A DNA stretch of 64,000 nt from the NCBI GenBank assembly GCA_000231825.2, contig JH720296.1, positions 1,439,666-1,503,665 on the forward strand. Direction: 5' to 3'. The notes under the pieces were generated by a model. It did not search any database. It saw nothing but the letters and a program-made list of their open reading frames with translations, and was not told where the DNA came from. The DNA is from Tetrahymena elliotti 4EA. Lineage: Eukaryota > Ciliophora > Oligohymenophorea > Hymenostomatida > Tetrahymenidae. A program made the position numbers and the translations under genes. Shown in pieces: positions 40,159-52,830 of this stretch (within the stretch, counting starts at the first letter, position 1; every line of letters begins with the position of its first letter).

Positions 40159-43100
40159 TCAGTTTACCATAGATTTAAATGCTGAGGGTACTATAGAGGG
40201 CCGAGGCTAAAACCTTTTTTTTCGTTGTTAAGTACCCTAATTTTTAAAGCTTTTTTATTATTACATTTTTTTACTGTTTTAAAGAGCATTATACTTTTTA
40301 ATAACAACTTCAGAGTTTTATTTAGGAAAATATTTCGAAAAGTTTTTAAGCATTTCAAAATTTTAATAAAAATAGAATCTATGGTCAACATTATTTTGCT
40401 AAACTTCTAGCTAAAGTTATTCATAAGTATAAATGGCTCCCATTTTATTCGTTTATTTTCTTGTTTTCATCCTTGAATGCTGGCTTTCTAAGCCAATCTG
40501 CATTATTTTACCAAAAGGTTAAATTTGTTTTTTTTAAATAACAGAATCTCCTCGATCTTTTCTGCTAGATCTATTTGTTAATTCTTTTGTACTTTCTTTT
40601 AGATATGGGTCTAAAGGGTTATCATTATTCTATAATATATTTTAAGCAGAAGGAACTTTTATTTAAGAAAAATTTTGATAATTTTGCTATGGAGCAAAGT
40701 GATTGCTGCTCTGATGCTGAATGATTGGATTAATGTTGTTTTCCACAGCATTTATATTAGAATATGCTAAAGGAATATTAGTCTGTTATTATACAGCATC
40801 TAAATAAGAGTTCATTGATTATGAGCCTTCATTACTAGGTTAATTATCTAACTCGTTTTAATACTAATTTATATTATTTAGTAGCTAATTTAACTCTACA
40901 GGAATCAAAGGATTTTCTTCATCATATAAATCTTATTTAGGTACAATTATACCATCTTTAGATACAAATTCAGGTAATTCTGAAACAAAATTTTCATCTT
41001 GATATGACATGATTTAATCTTTAAATTATATATATTCTGGATAATACTAAGCAGATAATAGAAATCTAAAATTTCTAATATTTTGTCGTAAATCACTTTT
41101 TTACCAAAAATTAAACTGATCTTTTCTTTTACGATTATGGGCCTACCGATTTTCTTAATATTCATTGTGATTATATCTTAGAATAGTATTTGCTTTTGAG
41201 ATATTATTTGTAATTAAAGGGCAGTGTTCTATGGAGTGAGTATATTTTTAGCATGAAAAACATTTTTAATCCAAATATTAATGTCCAAAAGTAATTTCAT
41301 CTTTTAATTCACAAAATTTCTCATAATCTTTCTAATTTTTACTCAAAATATCTTTAAAATCTTTCATCTCAAAATAAAAAAGAGAAGAAGGAGTTTTTTC
41401 ATTTGATTTAACATGATATGTATACTCACTTTCATTAAATGCATTTCTTAACCCAATACACTCACCTAATAAAAAAAATTTTAAGAAACATTTTTTTAGA
41501 AAAGTTATTGGTTTAAATTAAAAATATAATATTTTAATGCATTTATTTTACTTAAATTTTAATGATAAAAAAGTTTAACAATTTACCTTATTTTTTTATG
41601 TGCTAAAATACAACTGGAGACCTATTCGGAGTTTCTATAATAATTTCTAATTAGCCATAAAGCAAGAAATAGACTTTTTCTTCTTAAGCTCCTTTTTAAA
41701 TTAAATACTCGTTTGGATAAAGATATTTTTCTTTTATTTTTAAAGATAATTCTTCTAAGCTTTCTTTGCTAAAATTAATGCTTAGAATCTTATTCTCTTG
41801 AATTATTTTACCAAAATATTCTAAGTATATTTAATTTGTTAAGTTTTTTGGAATTTATTCAAATAAGATATCTATTGTCTGTTTATTTTTTTAGTCTAAA
41901 TGACATGAAAAATCCAAATATTCCAGTACCTATTATTTATTAATTGCTATTAATTTAAGTAAGATAAATTTTTAAAAGCTAAATAGATTATGAATAAGAT
42001 AATGTAAATTATCATTTTTGGTTTTTTGTAGGGACTAAATTAATATTTAGCAATTAAATAATTATTTTTTTAATAAAATTCATTTTTTTAAAAAAGATCA
42101 TTTATTTTAAAATATGGGTTCTATAGTAAATAGTTATTTTTGAAACAAGCCTTCAAAATCATTTATTTTTAAATATGAATAGTCAATTTTACTTCTATTT
42201 ATAGAGATCTATCTATATTTCTGTCATTTAAATATGAAACGATATCTTGCTTTCTTTTTTATATATTTGAGTGCTTAATTGATCTTTCTTGTAATATATG
42301 TCCAATTGTATTCATTACATAACCAAATATAGCGGAGGAACATAATGTCATAAATATAACATATATTCTTTCATTAGAGGAAGTAGGATATATGTCACCA
42401 TAACCGACAGTCATCATAGTTATAAAAGCAAAATATTAGCTTGCTATGTATACAGAAACCCAATCTTAATCTGATTATATATTTGGTAGTTATAACCATG
42501 TTCTAGAACTAGGATCATTTTAAAGCTCCCTATAAGCTACATAATGAAATCCGCAGCCTGTAATTTAGCCAATAAGCAATAATGTAATAAATAGCAGTGA
42601 AAGTTCATAAATAGTAGGATATTTTCGGATAATCTAAAAATAATTATCAGTTCTTTCAACAATTCTTTTTAGTTTAACTATATAACCATAAAATAGCCAG
42701 CATAGAATATTATGATATTTGTTAAGAATAAATATAATAAGTATATCAAATAATAAATATGTTTTGGCATAATTAAAGATAATTTATTTGCTATCTAGAA
42801 TTAACATCCCTTATTTATAATAACCCTTTACTAATGATATAAAAATATTGATGATTTAAAAATTCAGTATTGCATAAGTTAGAGGTAAATAATCTATGTT
42901 AAAACTGATGTTTATTGGAATGAAAAAAAAATAGGTTAATATGCTGAGTCCATAAAATATATCCCACAAAGCACATCCAAGCGTTTCTGGATTAAGAACT
43001 GGGATACATTTAAATAGTTTTTTTAAGTTAATTAAGCTATGGTAAAGAGAGGTTTAATCGTAAGTTGATATAAGATTGTCGTATTTTAATTCACAGAAAG

Positions 43101-43996
43101 AGTATGCAAGATCATTGATTACTTGATAGTGTTTAGTAGTTAGTTGTTTAGTATTGTATGTTAGTGAAAGCTAAAATAACTTCTGAAAGAATTATTTCAC
43201 TAGGTTCATTTTTTTTAATTATTTATAAATATCTGCAGATCCAGTTTATGTGTTCATCTAAATATTTTATGAACTTTAGCAAACACCATTTGAATTAGCA
43301 TTTTAATTATTTTGATTGCTATTAAAAAATATACTCTAATTAAATGCACCAAGGCCATTATTAGCATTTTAATTTATAGTTAGATTATTTGATTGCTAAG
43401 ATTAGTCATCTCTTATTCTTCCACTATCAATACGAAAAGATCCATGTCTTGATTATTACATGCGAAAAGATTTCCTCATATCTGATCTAACTTCTTAAAG
43501 TAGCTTATGATGAACATTTAATTCAGCAGGAGATTTAACTGAAGTTGGAAATGCATCTATTGAAAAATCTTTGTTGTAGCGTGCTGTTAAAAATAATATT
43601 TGTATTTAAAGTGGTAAAGTAGAATTTATAAACATAAATCAAAATAATGTATATACTTGGGTTTTAATTAGGAGAATTTATAACATTTTAATCAGTATTC
43701 AAGCTTTTAATATCATTTTAGTTTTCATTATTACGAGTACTAAATAGATTCAGCTAGTTATTTGATAAGAAATCTATTTATTCATCATCTTTCTTGTATT
43801 TTACACAATCTAACTCAGCATTATTCTCATCAGAAAATAATTATTTCCTTCTATTAGCACCCGCATTATAAAAATTTTAAGATTTTTCTTCATATCGACT
43901 ATTTACATCGACAATACTTCCATATTTTGAATAATCTGGGACATAGCTGTCATATTCTGATTGCGCTATCTAATTTTAGATGCTTTGGTCTTGCAT
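40159..43996 (-). CDS. six-TM K+ channel with CNBD-like domain and CCHC knuckle (channel 4)
   Basis: 1126 aa from ATG 43996 to TGA 40159-40161. Introns 43584-43656 (phase 1), 41930-42192 (phase 0, before VLEYLDF) and 41466-41586 (phase 1, within the CNBD); phases close. A Gln/Asn/Ser-rich N-terminus with a basic patch (VRSDMRKSFRMQQSRHGSF) precedes S1 (LWDIFYGLSILTYFFFIPI). The pore filter is canonical TVGYGD (42394-42411) and S6 ends GYVMNTIGHI. The CNBD-like domain has QKGAQEEKVYFLLYGQLEI and GECIGLRNAF, lacking a clear cAMP-phosphate Arg. The CCHC knuckle CX2CX4HX4C is at 41221-41262, followed by CPLI as in channel 2. The tail carries KYFP..N...V and ends in a basic stretch (QQRKKRFQPRPS). 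The closest relative in the window is channel 3. PAS protein B lies 5' on the same strand. Confidence 0.91.
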
Positions 43997-44061
43997 ACAA
44001 ATATATTTTTTACAAACTAATTAATTTACAAGCCAGTATGATAAAATTCACAATTTAAATA

Positions 44062-44349
44062 TCAAACAACTTTACTTAATACTTCTTTTTTTAATTAAAA
44101 AAACTAATATTGAAAAATCAAAAAACCTATGATCTAATTTTTATTTTTGCATGCTTTATCATCGCAATGTTTTATGCAGTTATTTAATAAATTTGAAGAA
44201 GTAATAACTCCGTCTCTTCTAAATTCAAACATAATAAATATCCTATTAAAAATTGTAAGTAAAAGATTTAGCATGAATTCACCAAAATTACAAATAAACA
44301 GATCAATAATACCAATTTAAAGTGTAAGATAACCATTTAAGCCATACAT
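44062..44349 (-). CDS. small ORF, possible relic of a PAS membrane protein or a 5' exon
   Basis: 95 aa from ATG 44349 to TGA 44062-44064, with an in-frame TGA directly before the Met. It has one long hydrophobic segment (IIDLFICNFGEFML), a basic turn FEFRRDG, and then CIKHCDDKACKNKN. This last element resembles INYCDNKKCFCHD in PAS protein A and its match in B, both of which also follow a TM region. It could be a pseudogene fragment of a third copy. It could instead be a 5' exon of channel 4: donor GTAAAG near 44077 and the acceptor just before ttTGTaaa near 44015 would keep frame through to the channel Met. I cannot decide between these. Confidence 0.4.
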
Positions 44350-45289
44350 TTTTCAACGTATTTGTATTTTTGTGTTTTCTTAAATAGAAATATTTGATCT
44401 AATACAAAAATACTAGTAAGTACACACTAATACATATTTAATTAATAAGATAAGGATTTTATACAAATTATTTATTTTTTAATATCAAAAATAATCAATT
44501 ATGTCTAGGATTAAAAATTAAAAATATGTAATTGTACTTAAATAATTTTTAATTATTTTGTTAAAGATCTAATTTCATCTTTTAAATTTAGTAAATTTTT
44601 ATTACCTCAAATTTTTCAAGAATATCTTGATGGGTTAATTCATATTTTAATTTAAAAGATTTCAACGAAAAATATCTCTAAGATCAGAAAAGGAAAATCT
44701 AAATAATTCTGAAATTTATTAAAAATTTAAAATTGTAAACTATATCATTTAACAAGTATTCTTAATTAAACTAAGTATCTAGAGGGGGAAAAAAATAATC
44801 CAAAATTACCTAAATAATTTGATAATTTAGAAGTCTATTGAAATTTTGATCTGACTTAAGAAGGTTTTTTAATAAATGTAATAATAATAATTAGTATTTA
44901 AGTAAAACATAAACAATAATTCTAGATAAAAACACAACCAAATCAAATGATCAAATGAATGAAATAGCTAGATTAATTATTAGTATTAAAATCTACTTTG
45001 AAGTTAAATGGAAAATAAAATTGATTTTTTTTCCGAAATTAATAATCTAAAAATTCTGAATTTTTTTAATAGTAAAAGAATAAAAATAGAAAAAAAATTA
45101 CTCATTTACATTTTATGCATTTTTTATGAGTAATCAAAATTGTTTCTATTTTTATAACACTTGAGGTTTTAGTTTCTCAAAAAAAATTATATTTTTAAAT
45201 TAATTAAAAAAAAAGAAGGACTTTCTTTGTTTTGTTAATTAAAACTATGTTTGAATGATTCGATTTCTAGAACTAAATAATTAATTTAA

Positions 45290-45735
45290 AAAATTTTTAC
45301 TATTAATCAATTCAAGTGATCTATTTCTGAAATAAAAAAATTAAAGTGGCTCCCTTATGATATTTCTTTATTTACACCATTTGTTCTGCATATAAAAGAT
45401 ATTAAAAATTGTTAAAAATATGAAGAATTAATTTTAACCTATAAACTTATTGAATATTTAAATAAATATCTTTTAATCAAGCAAAAACTAATAGAATATA
45501 AAATATAGAAAATTTTTACTATTAATTAATTTATGAGAAATAAAAAATTAAAGTGTTGGTCTATGTTACTTTATTTATGCCTTTTGTTCTTCTAAAAAAA
45601 TCATCTAAAGATTAGAAAAAATATTATATTTCTAATATTATATTAACCAATAAATATATTAAATATTTTAAATAAATAGATTTATAGTAGAGCTGAATAG
45701 GTTAATCAAGCTAAAAACTAATAGAACTATTGAAA
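45290..45735. repeat. degenerate about 215-bp intergenic duplication
   Basis: Blocks recur in the same order about 215 bp apart. aaatttttactattaat occurs near 45292 and 45513. A block ending in attaaagtg occurs near 45340 and 45548. Next comes tttattta..cc.tttgttct near 45370 and 45572, and finally aactaatagaa near 45488 and 45716. The matches are imperfect, so this is an old duplication in non-coding DNA. Confidence 0.6.
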
Positions 45736-46021
45736 CACAATCAAAAATCATACAAAAGCAAAAATAATTTATTTCAAAAACATCAATTGAATGTAAAATA
45801 TGAGATTTCTTTTATATTTTAACAAAAATTTTAGATTTTAATTTTCTTTGAGTTTAATTAATTATTTCAAAATAAACAATCAATATTTTAAGATAAGATA
45901 TAGAAAGAAATTTAATCTAGTTAAAATATAAGTTTTGTAATAATTTAGCATAGATTATGGTTCAAATATTTAGTTCAAGTTTATTTTTTGAAGCTATTAG
46001 TAAAATACAAAAATGTTTAAC

Positions 46022-49000
46022 TCATTTGTTTCTAGTTGATTTTTTAGTCTTTTGGAAGTAATTTGAAAGATAGGAATTCTCTAGAAGCTAGTCAATAGTA
46101 AACAATGTCAAAAGGTATTTTATTGAAAAAAAGCTGATTTTTATTTTGGCTAAAATTCTCTACCATAAAAAATAGTACAAAGTGATCACCAATATCAGCT
46201 AGAAGCAGAAAAGGTATATTCCTAAAGCTTGAATATAAGATATGTCATTTAACGATTGTTGATTAATACTAGATGTTATAGAATTTATAGATAGATCTAG
46301 GTCTTATAAAGCTTATGACATTTAATTTATGCTATTTTAATTATCAAATTAATAGATGGCTTGTTAGTATTAGATATAGTCTGATATGGAAAGAGCTGAT
46401 AAAAGATTCTACAATAAACTTTGTAATTTAGTCTAAGTAATAACTACACCTTATTACAATGTTTGTTAGTATAATTCAGAACTGCATGGTACATAGTTTT
46501 AATTAGGTAAAATCATATCCAATTTATCTATGTAGATTGGTAAAACAGAACATAAGTTGCTATTAAGTAACTAAATAAAGTTTCTCTTATCTGTTGAGCT
46601 AAGAGACTTGCAATTTTAAATTTAATCTTAAATTGTATACATCTAATTGTTTTACTCTTTAGTTTTCAAGAGCAGATTATTAGTAAAATTTTCCAAATTC
46701 GGAAGAGTATTTGATAGTAAAGTTTATGAGGCTTAAGCATCTTGCATAACTCTTATGTAATTTGTTTCTATAATTGTAGATGAAAGGAGCTAATTCATTA
46801 AAAGACTATCTTTGTTCAAAGTATTTAGAATTATATAATTATCTTACACTTATCTTATATATGATTTTGTTACTATAAACATGCTAGTAGGTTATAAGAT
46901 TAGCAAACAAAATATAAAAGCAGTCATCAATATAGAAGAAAAGTTTATCTTTTTTAAATTTGAAGTTTGACTAATTGTTTTTTTTTTCGATTTTAAGTTT
47001 TGATTCTAATTAGAATAGTTTAATTATGAAGAGCCATTTTATTTGTTATTTTATACTACTTTGACTGGTTTAATAAATTTAGTATTGCCTAACTTGTTAT
47101 CTAATGCCCTCATCAGGTAGTTTTAGTTAGCCTTAATAATGGAGTCCTCTGTCTATTGAATAAATAAGCTCATTTTTTCAGGAGGGAAAGTGCACATAAG
47201 TTTGAGTAAATCTTCTTTTTTTGTTTCTACAGAAATATTAACAGGGAGTATAATAACAATAGAAAAAAAGGAGATGAAGCAAGTAATAATAAACAGAATT
47301 TCTAAGGATTTAATCAACCCATTTAATGAATCATCCAATTCAGTGAAAGAGAAATATTAAAATTGTATCAAATTATTTATCCAATTAACAAAATTAGAAT
47401 AAATTGGTCCTTAAATTTGTGGAATATCTTCTAAAAGGTTAATGAAATTAAATGCATAGTAAGTGAAAAAGTTTAAGCTTTAGATTAAACTAAATTCATT
47501 ATTTTCATCAGTAAATTAGCTAAACTCACCAATAAAAGTTGTTTTGATTTTTTGGCTGTTAAAAAAATCTATACCACTTGTTGATTCTTTTTCAGTGGAG
47601 TATTTACTCAATGAGCTTTTAAATGAACTTAAATAAAACATGCTTTCAGTTTAAATCTAATAAATATTGAAATTTTGGTTTTGATTCTCTTTTAAATTAA
47701 AACCTTTGATATTTCTAATAAGCTCTGTATTTATTACAATTTTTAAAAAGCTGTTACTAAATGCAGAGATGCTTTACTAATTATTATTATTTTCTTCTAA
47801 AGTATTAATCTTTTAGTTTTATAAAACAAATTATATTATGCACATTGTCAGCAAAATTAATCCACTAATTTTCCCTATTTTTATAAAAATATCAGCAAAT
47901 TTAGGTGGTTTTTTGTGCATTATTTCTTCAATAATTGCTAATTTTTTTGAATGCAACTCACTACTTGTACTTCTCACTGAACTTGAACAGTTAAAAACCT
48001 TGTTTTATTTACTATTCTTCTCAGAATTATTTAAAATATCATCAAGCAAATTATTTTAGTCAACTTAGCCAATATTTTTATCTTAAATTTTTTTTACACT
48101 CACCAATAAGTTCATATTCTTCTCTCTTATAGATTTTTCGTTTGTACTTGAGTCACTGTCTTTTTTTATATCAGATTTTGAAAAGTATATTTGTTGTTAA
48201 GTTTTTCTCATCTACTCAAAGTTAATATTAGTTTTATTTTTTTCCAAAGCTCCTCTATTATCTTAGATAACTAATTTGTTATCAAGAGAACTTGCAAAAG
48301 GATTCATTTAAGAAGATATCATAGTTGAGTTGGTTTATTTTCTATTTTTTAAAAGTGAATTTGACTATTATTATCCAGAGCTTTATGATTTCTAATCTGA
48401 ATCTTGTTTTTTAAATTTTTGTTGGTTTTTAGAATTTTCTTAACCATTTTGTTATTGATTTTATTCATCAAACTATGAAATTTAAATCTAATCTCTATCT
48501 TTTTATAATCTTTATTGATTTTCTAATTTATTCTATTCTGTATTTGTAGCTTGATTCTATGAGCCAATATCTTTTTATAGCTTAAAATCATTATTTGATT
48601 TATCTTTAAGGTCTACTTCAGGGTTTTTAATTTCTCTATTAATAATATTTAAAATTAACTTTAATTAAAAAGTAAATATTTTACATTTAATTTGAAAATT
48701 CTTGATTGACTTTATTCATTTTTTCATATTCCTTCAATGCATTAATTATACAGTTTTGGTCTCTATTACTATAACTGAATAGTTATTGTTCACTTTAAAA
48801 GTTATCTTCATAATAAAAATCATATCCATTCTACTAATCTCTATTTGTTATTATTTCTCTGAGCTAGGATCTTTCTGTAGTATAATCGTACTTGGGTGAC
48901 TAAATCAATTGTGTCATTTAGAAATTCTAAGTATTTTCTAAGTTAAAATTGTCTTCAGTTCTAGGAGATTTAAGCAAAGGCTGGTTATTAATTTTTATAA

Positions 49001-52000
49001 AATCACCTATTTATTATTCATTAGGGTATTCGTATATTTCTTATAAATTGTTATTACTAAAATTATTGCTTAGTTTATTAAAAGATTAAATTTATTTTAG
49101 TATTTCAGTTTCTTATTCTTAATTTATTGGTGATCCTTAGCTGCTTTAAGACCATTAATCTTATTTATTTTGTTTAACTACTTCGATTGGCTAAGCTTCA
49201 ACAACAACTTTTTTATTTTGAGCTGTAGGCTTAAACTACACTGCCAAACAAATATCAAGTATTTTTGTAATCTCTTGCTTCAAAGAATTTAGATTTTCAA
49301 TAATTTCTGACTCTTTTTTTATTCTTCTAAAACTAGCTATTTCCACAAATTTCACTGAAGCTCCTATAGCTGTATCTATTTATTCATAGCGCAATGTTAC
49401 TTCCAAAAAGATAAATTTATTAAATTGCTTAAATTTATTGAATAAAATCCCTAAATCATTTATGGGATCTATCTTTTTTTATTTTCTGAAGAAAGGCATC
49501 ATTTCATTTGTTGAAGGAATGCACATCAAAGTTTGATAGTGAGTTGGCTACATATGCTTATTTTCTTTATGAATTTAGCAAGACAGAAGAGGAATAAGCT
49601 TACAGACATCTAAATTTTCTATTTTTTCTAAAGTTATTATTATTTTTATAAAATAAATATTTTGATAAGAAGTGATAAAATTTGTAGATCAATATTTTTT
49701 TATTAAAAGTAAATTAAAATATACTTTGTTTTGTTACTTTTTACAACAAATTATAAAGTTTTTTATAGTTAAATTATGAAAAATTATTAATTTTTATTAA
49801 AATAAAAAGAAATAAAAAGTTTTGAATCAAGTTTCTAATCATACTTTTTAGGTAAATTTTTCATTAAGAAAAAAAAATTGTGATTTACTTAAAAGTAAAA
49901 ACTAGATAATTGTTTTCAGAAATATTAATTGTTTTGGAAAAGATTAATTTGGTGTAACATATAGAATTTTAATTGATTTATGTGTAAAAAAAAAGCTTAC
50001 TTTTATCTAATTTCCAAAGCTCATAAAAGCAGTAGGCAAATATTCTTTCTGTGATATCTAAAACCCCACCTTCTGGTTCACATAAAAAATAGTCATAATC
50101 AGGATTAACTTCTTCGAAATAACCAGCTACTCCAAAATCATTTTCTTTGTCTATAACTAGTTTTGTTCTTGCATGAAGAGCAAACATGAAGCCATTCGAT
50201 CTCTTACCGAAACCAAAAATAATACCTTTTTTTAGATTATGAAGATTACCTCTTTCAACAAAAAATTTTAAGAAGTCATCATGAATTCCTGCTATTACAT
50301 CAGGCATCATAAAATTACAGCTTTTTCCAACAGCATCCTCAGCCCTTGAATATAAAAAAATATTGATTTTCTTTTATATGTATTTTAATTGACTAATAAT
50401 TTAATTAATTTGATAAAAATTGGGAATGTATGATTCTTAATTATCAATTCATTTCATAATGTAAATCAATAAATCAGATAAATTCATGAACAATGATTAA
50501 ATTTCATCAGACAATTAAAAAAAGCTAGCTATGATTTTAATAAGAATTTATATTTTTCTTCAGATTACTTTAAAGCTTATTGGGAATTTTATATTTTAGT
50601 GAAAATAAATCTTAAAGAAACTAAATTTATGGTTACACTCAAACATTCTAATTTACAAAAAATTAAATATGCATTTTTTTCGTTGAGTTATTAAAAATTG
50701 TAACCTTAACAAAATTTATTCTTTCTAAACAGAAATGGTTAATTAAAATTAATTGATTTTTGGATTCAGTAAACATTAATAATCTTATATAAAAATATAA
50801 AAATAAGTTTAATCTTACTTAATACCAAATAGCTACTCGAATGTATTTGAAACTCGTTTTATATAACCTAGAGGATTAAGTAAAGTGATATAGACCATAC
50901 AAGATTTTTATCTAAAAATATTGATTCCTAAATCTTCTTTTTTGAGTTACTTGAGCAACTTTAACTTTGAGTTTTTAATAAAGTGACTCACTCTTCTTTA
51001 TTTAGTATCGAAACTTTCACAGTAAATTTCTGCATATAAATAAGATTATCTTGATTGTGGATTGATATCAAACATTTGAGAAATTTATTTTTCTAGTAAA
51101 TCTCTCTATTAAACATATGATTGTCCTTTAATTAGAAGGTTGCTTAGATCTACAAAATCAGAATTAAGAAATTGTAGTAAATCTTTCTTCAAGTAAAGTA
51201 ATAATTTTAGATTTTTTGCAATTAACATATTTAAGTCTGAAAATTCAATTACAGACATCATATCTAAACGCTAATTTTAAATTTCAGATTTATCCCAAAA
51301 GGCTGAAAATTCAGAGCTTGCTAATCTCATAAGAGATTCAATAATATATTGTTCCTTAAATGAGGCATTTTTAGTTCTAAGGAGATTTCTGATACTGATG
51401 ATTTCAACAAATGATTTAGTAGGAATATGCATAACCTCAATAATAAAATGCAAATAGCTGTATTATAATTTCTGTAATTTCATGCTTCTAGAGTGCTTTT
51501 TAAAGAATTCAGTGTAAGTTTTTATAATAATAAAACAAATAAATTCATATCTTTTAATTTAGTCACTTAATAGGATAGAGCTTGTAAAATTTTATTTATC
51601 CTTAGTAACTTTATAATCATTACAAAAGCATTCTTTTTCTTAACAGTTTTCTATATGATAAACATAAACAGTTTCAAAAGTCATTCCTTGAGCTTCTTTC
51701 ATGTATTAATACTAATCTAAATCAACTAAAGAAGCTAAATTTCTGCAATATAACTCTATATTTTTTAACTTCACATTTTATTAATTTAAGTTTTTCAAGG
51801 TTTCACTTACTTTTTAATCATAAAAGTATTATGCAATCTTATAGATTAAGGGGAAACTGCTAATTACAATTGTACCTTAATTTAAATTTTCTTTTACTGA
51901 TCTAATCTAAAAGAAAATATTTAAAAACCAAACCAAAGATTGTATTAATATAAGCTAGAAATGGGTTTTTGAAATACTTTTTTTATAATATGGTAAATAG

Positions 52001-52830
52001 ATTATGTAATAGACTAAATTTAGGTGAATAAGGATAAACAGCATATAGATATACCAGGAAGCTTCTGCTTGACAGAGAAAACAAATAACTGATTCTAATA
52101 AAAAATTTATTATTCCTATGAAACTCTCTTCTTTGGCTAAATAATCTTTTGGCTTATAGCTATAAGAAAAATCATATAGTACAGTCACAAGGCCTATAAT
52201 AATTGTAGATGCTATGTTTATCATTGCTAAAGTCATATAGATTTCCTTACTATCACCTTTATCAAAAATTTACTTAAAATTGCTGTGCTAGAAAGGCATA
52301 TGAAAAATTAATGTATAAACAGAAATCATATATGACACAAAAGCCTCAAAAGCTTTGATTGCTAATCCAACTTTGCTATGATGCTAGTCTGAGCTGAAAG
52401 TGATATAATTTCTGTAATAAATATTACTTAATAAACTGATAAAAAAGATAATAAATATAGAGCAATTGAGAGTAGTTTGAAACACTATGATGTATTCCCA
52501 AGGTCTGTAAAGATTAAAGACAGTTGTAAGCAAATTCCAACCTTTAAATTAACTAAACACTTGCTATATGGCATACATTAATTAATCATTTTCTTTTACA
52601 TATTCAATTGTTTTGTCTGAAAACAGCAAGCTTATGATCTAAAAGTTATATATTAATAATAAGAGTACACTGATTATGTAAGACCTTGCAGATGGTTGAA
52701 TAAGCTTGTAAAAGTCATTTAAATAATATTGCATGAAGTACTATTTTAAACTCATATCATTTTAAATTCTTTCCTTATTTTGATTAGTAAAGACGCTCTA
52801 AGCATTCTGTTATCTCTGACTTTATTTCAT
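46022..52830 (-). CDS. giant PAS-domain multipass membrane protein B
   Basis: 1970 aa from ATG 52830 to TGA 46022-46024. Introns 50345-50818, 49628-50000 and 48636-48684; phases close. It is collinear with paralogue A: an N-terminal multi-TM region (about 52690-51890), Cys cluster IENCQEKECFCND, cytosolic region with HIPTKSFVE, and a PAS-like domain interrupted by an intron in the same place and phase (LGYIKRVSNTFEQLFG / VGKSCNFMMPD...GIHDD / DFGVAGYF...YFLCEPEGG). A long Gln-rich linker, a TM, a lumenal or external segment, a TM ending EDLLKLMCTFPPEK, KKKTISQTSN, a TM and a final TM (LYYFLWQRI) follow. A run of ten A (on the minus strand, about 46978-46987) lies in coding sequence but the frame is intact. 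Function is unknown; PAS implies ligand or redox sensing at a membrane. Confidence 0.88.

Larger units (their letters stand above)
43997..46021. other. intergenic region with small ORF and degenerate repeats
   Basis: About 2 kb between the PAS protein B stop and the channel 4 start. It holds the 95-codon ORF at 44062-44349 and an imperfect duplication near 45290-45735, both listed separately. The rest (44350-45280) is AT-rich with nothing I can call. Confidence 0.6.

Noticed and set aside
46970..46990. Apparent frameshift at an A10 run in PAS protein B
   Set aside because: A recount shows ten A, and the frame continues cleanly into KKKTISQTSN, which aligns with protein A.
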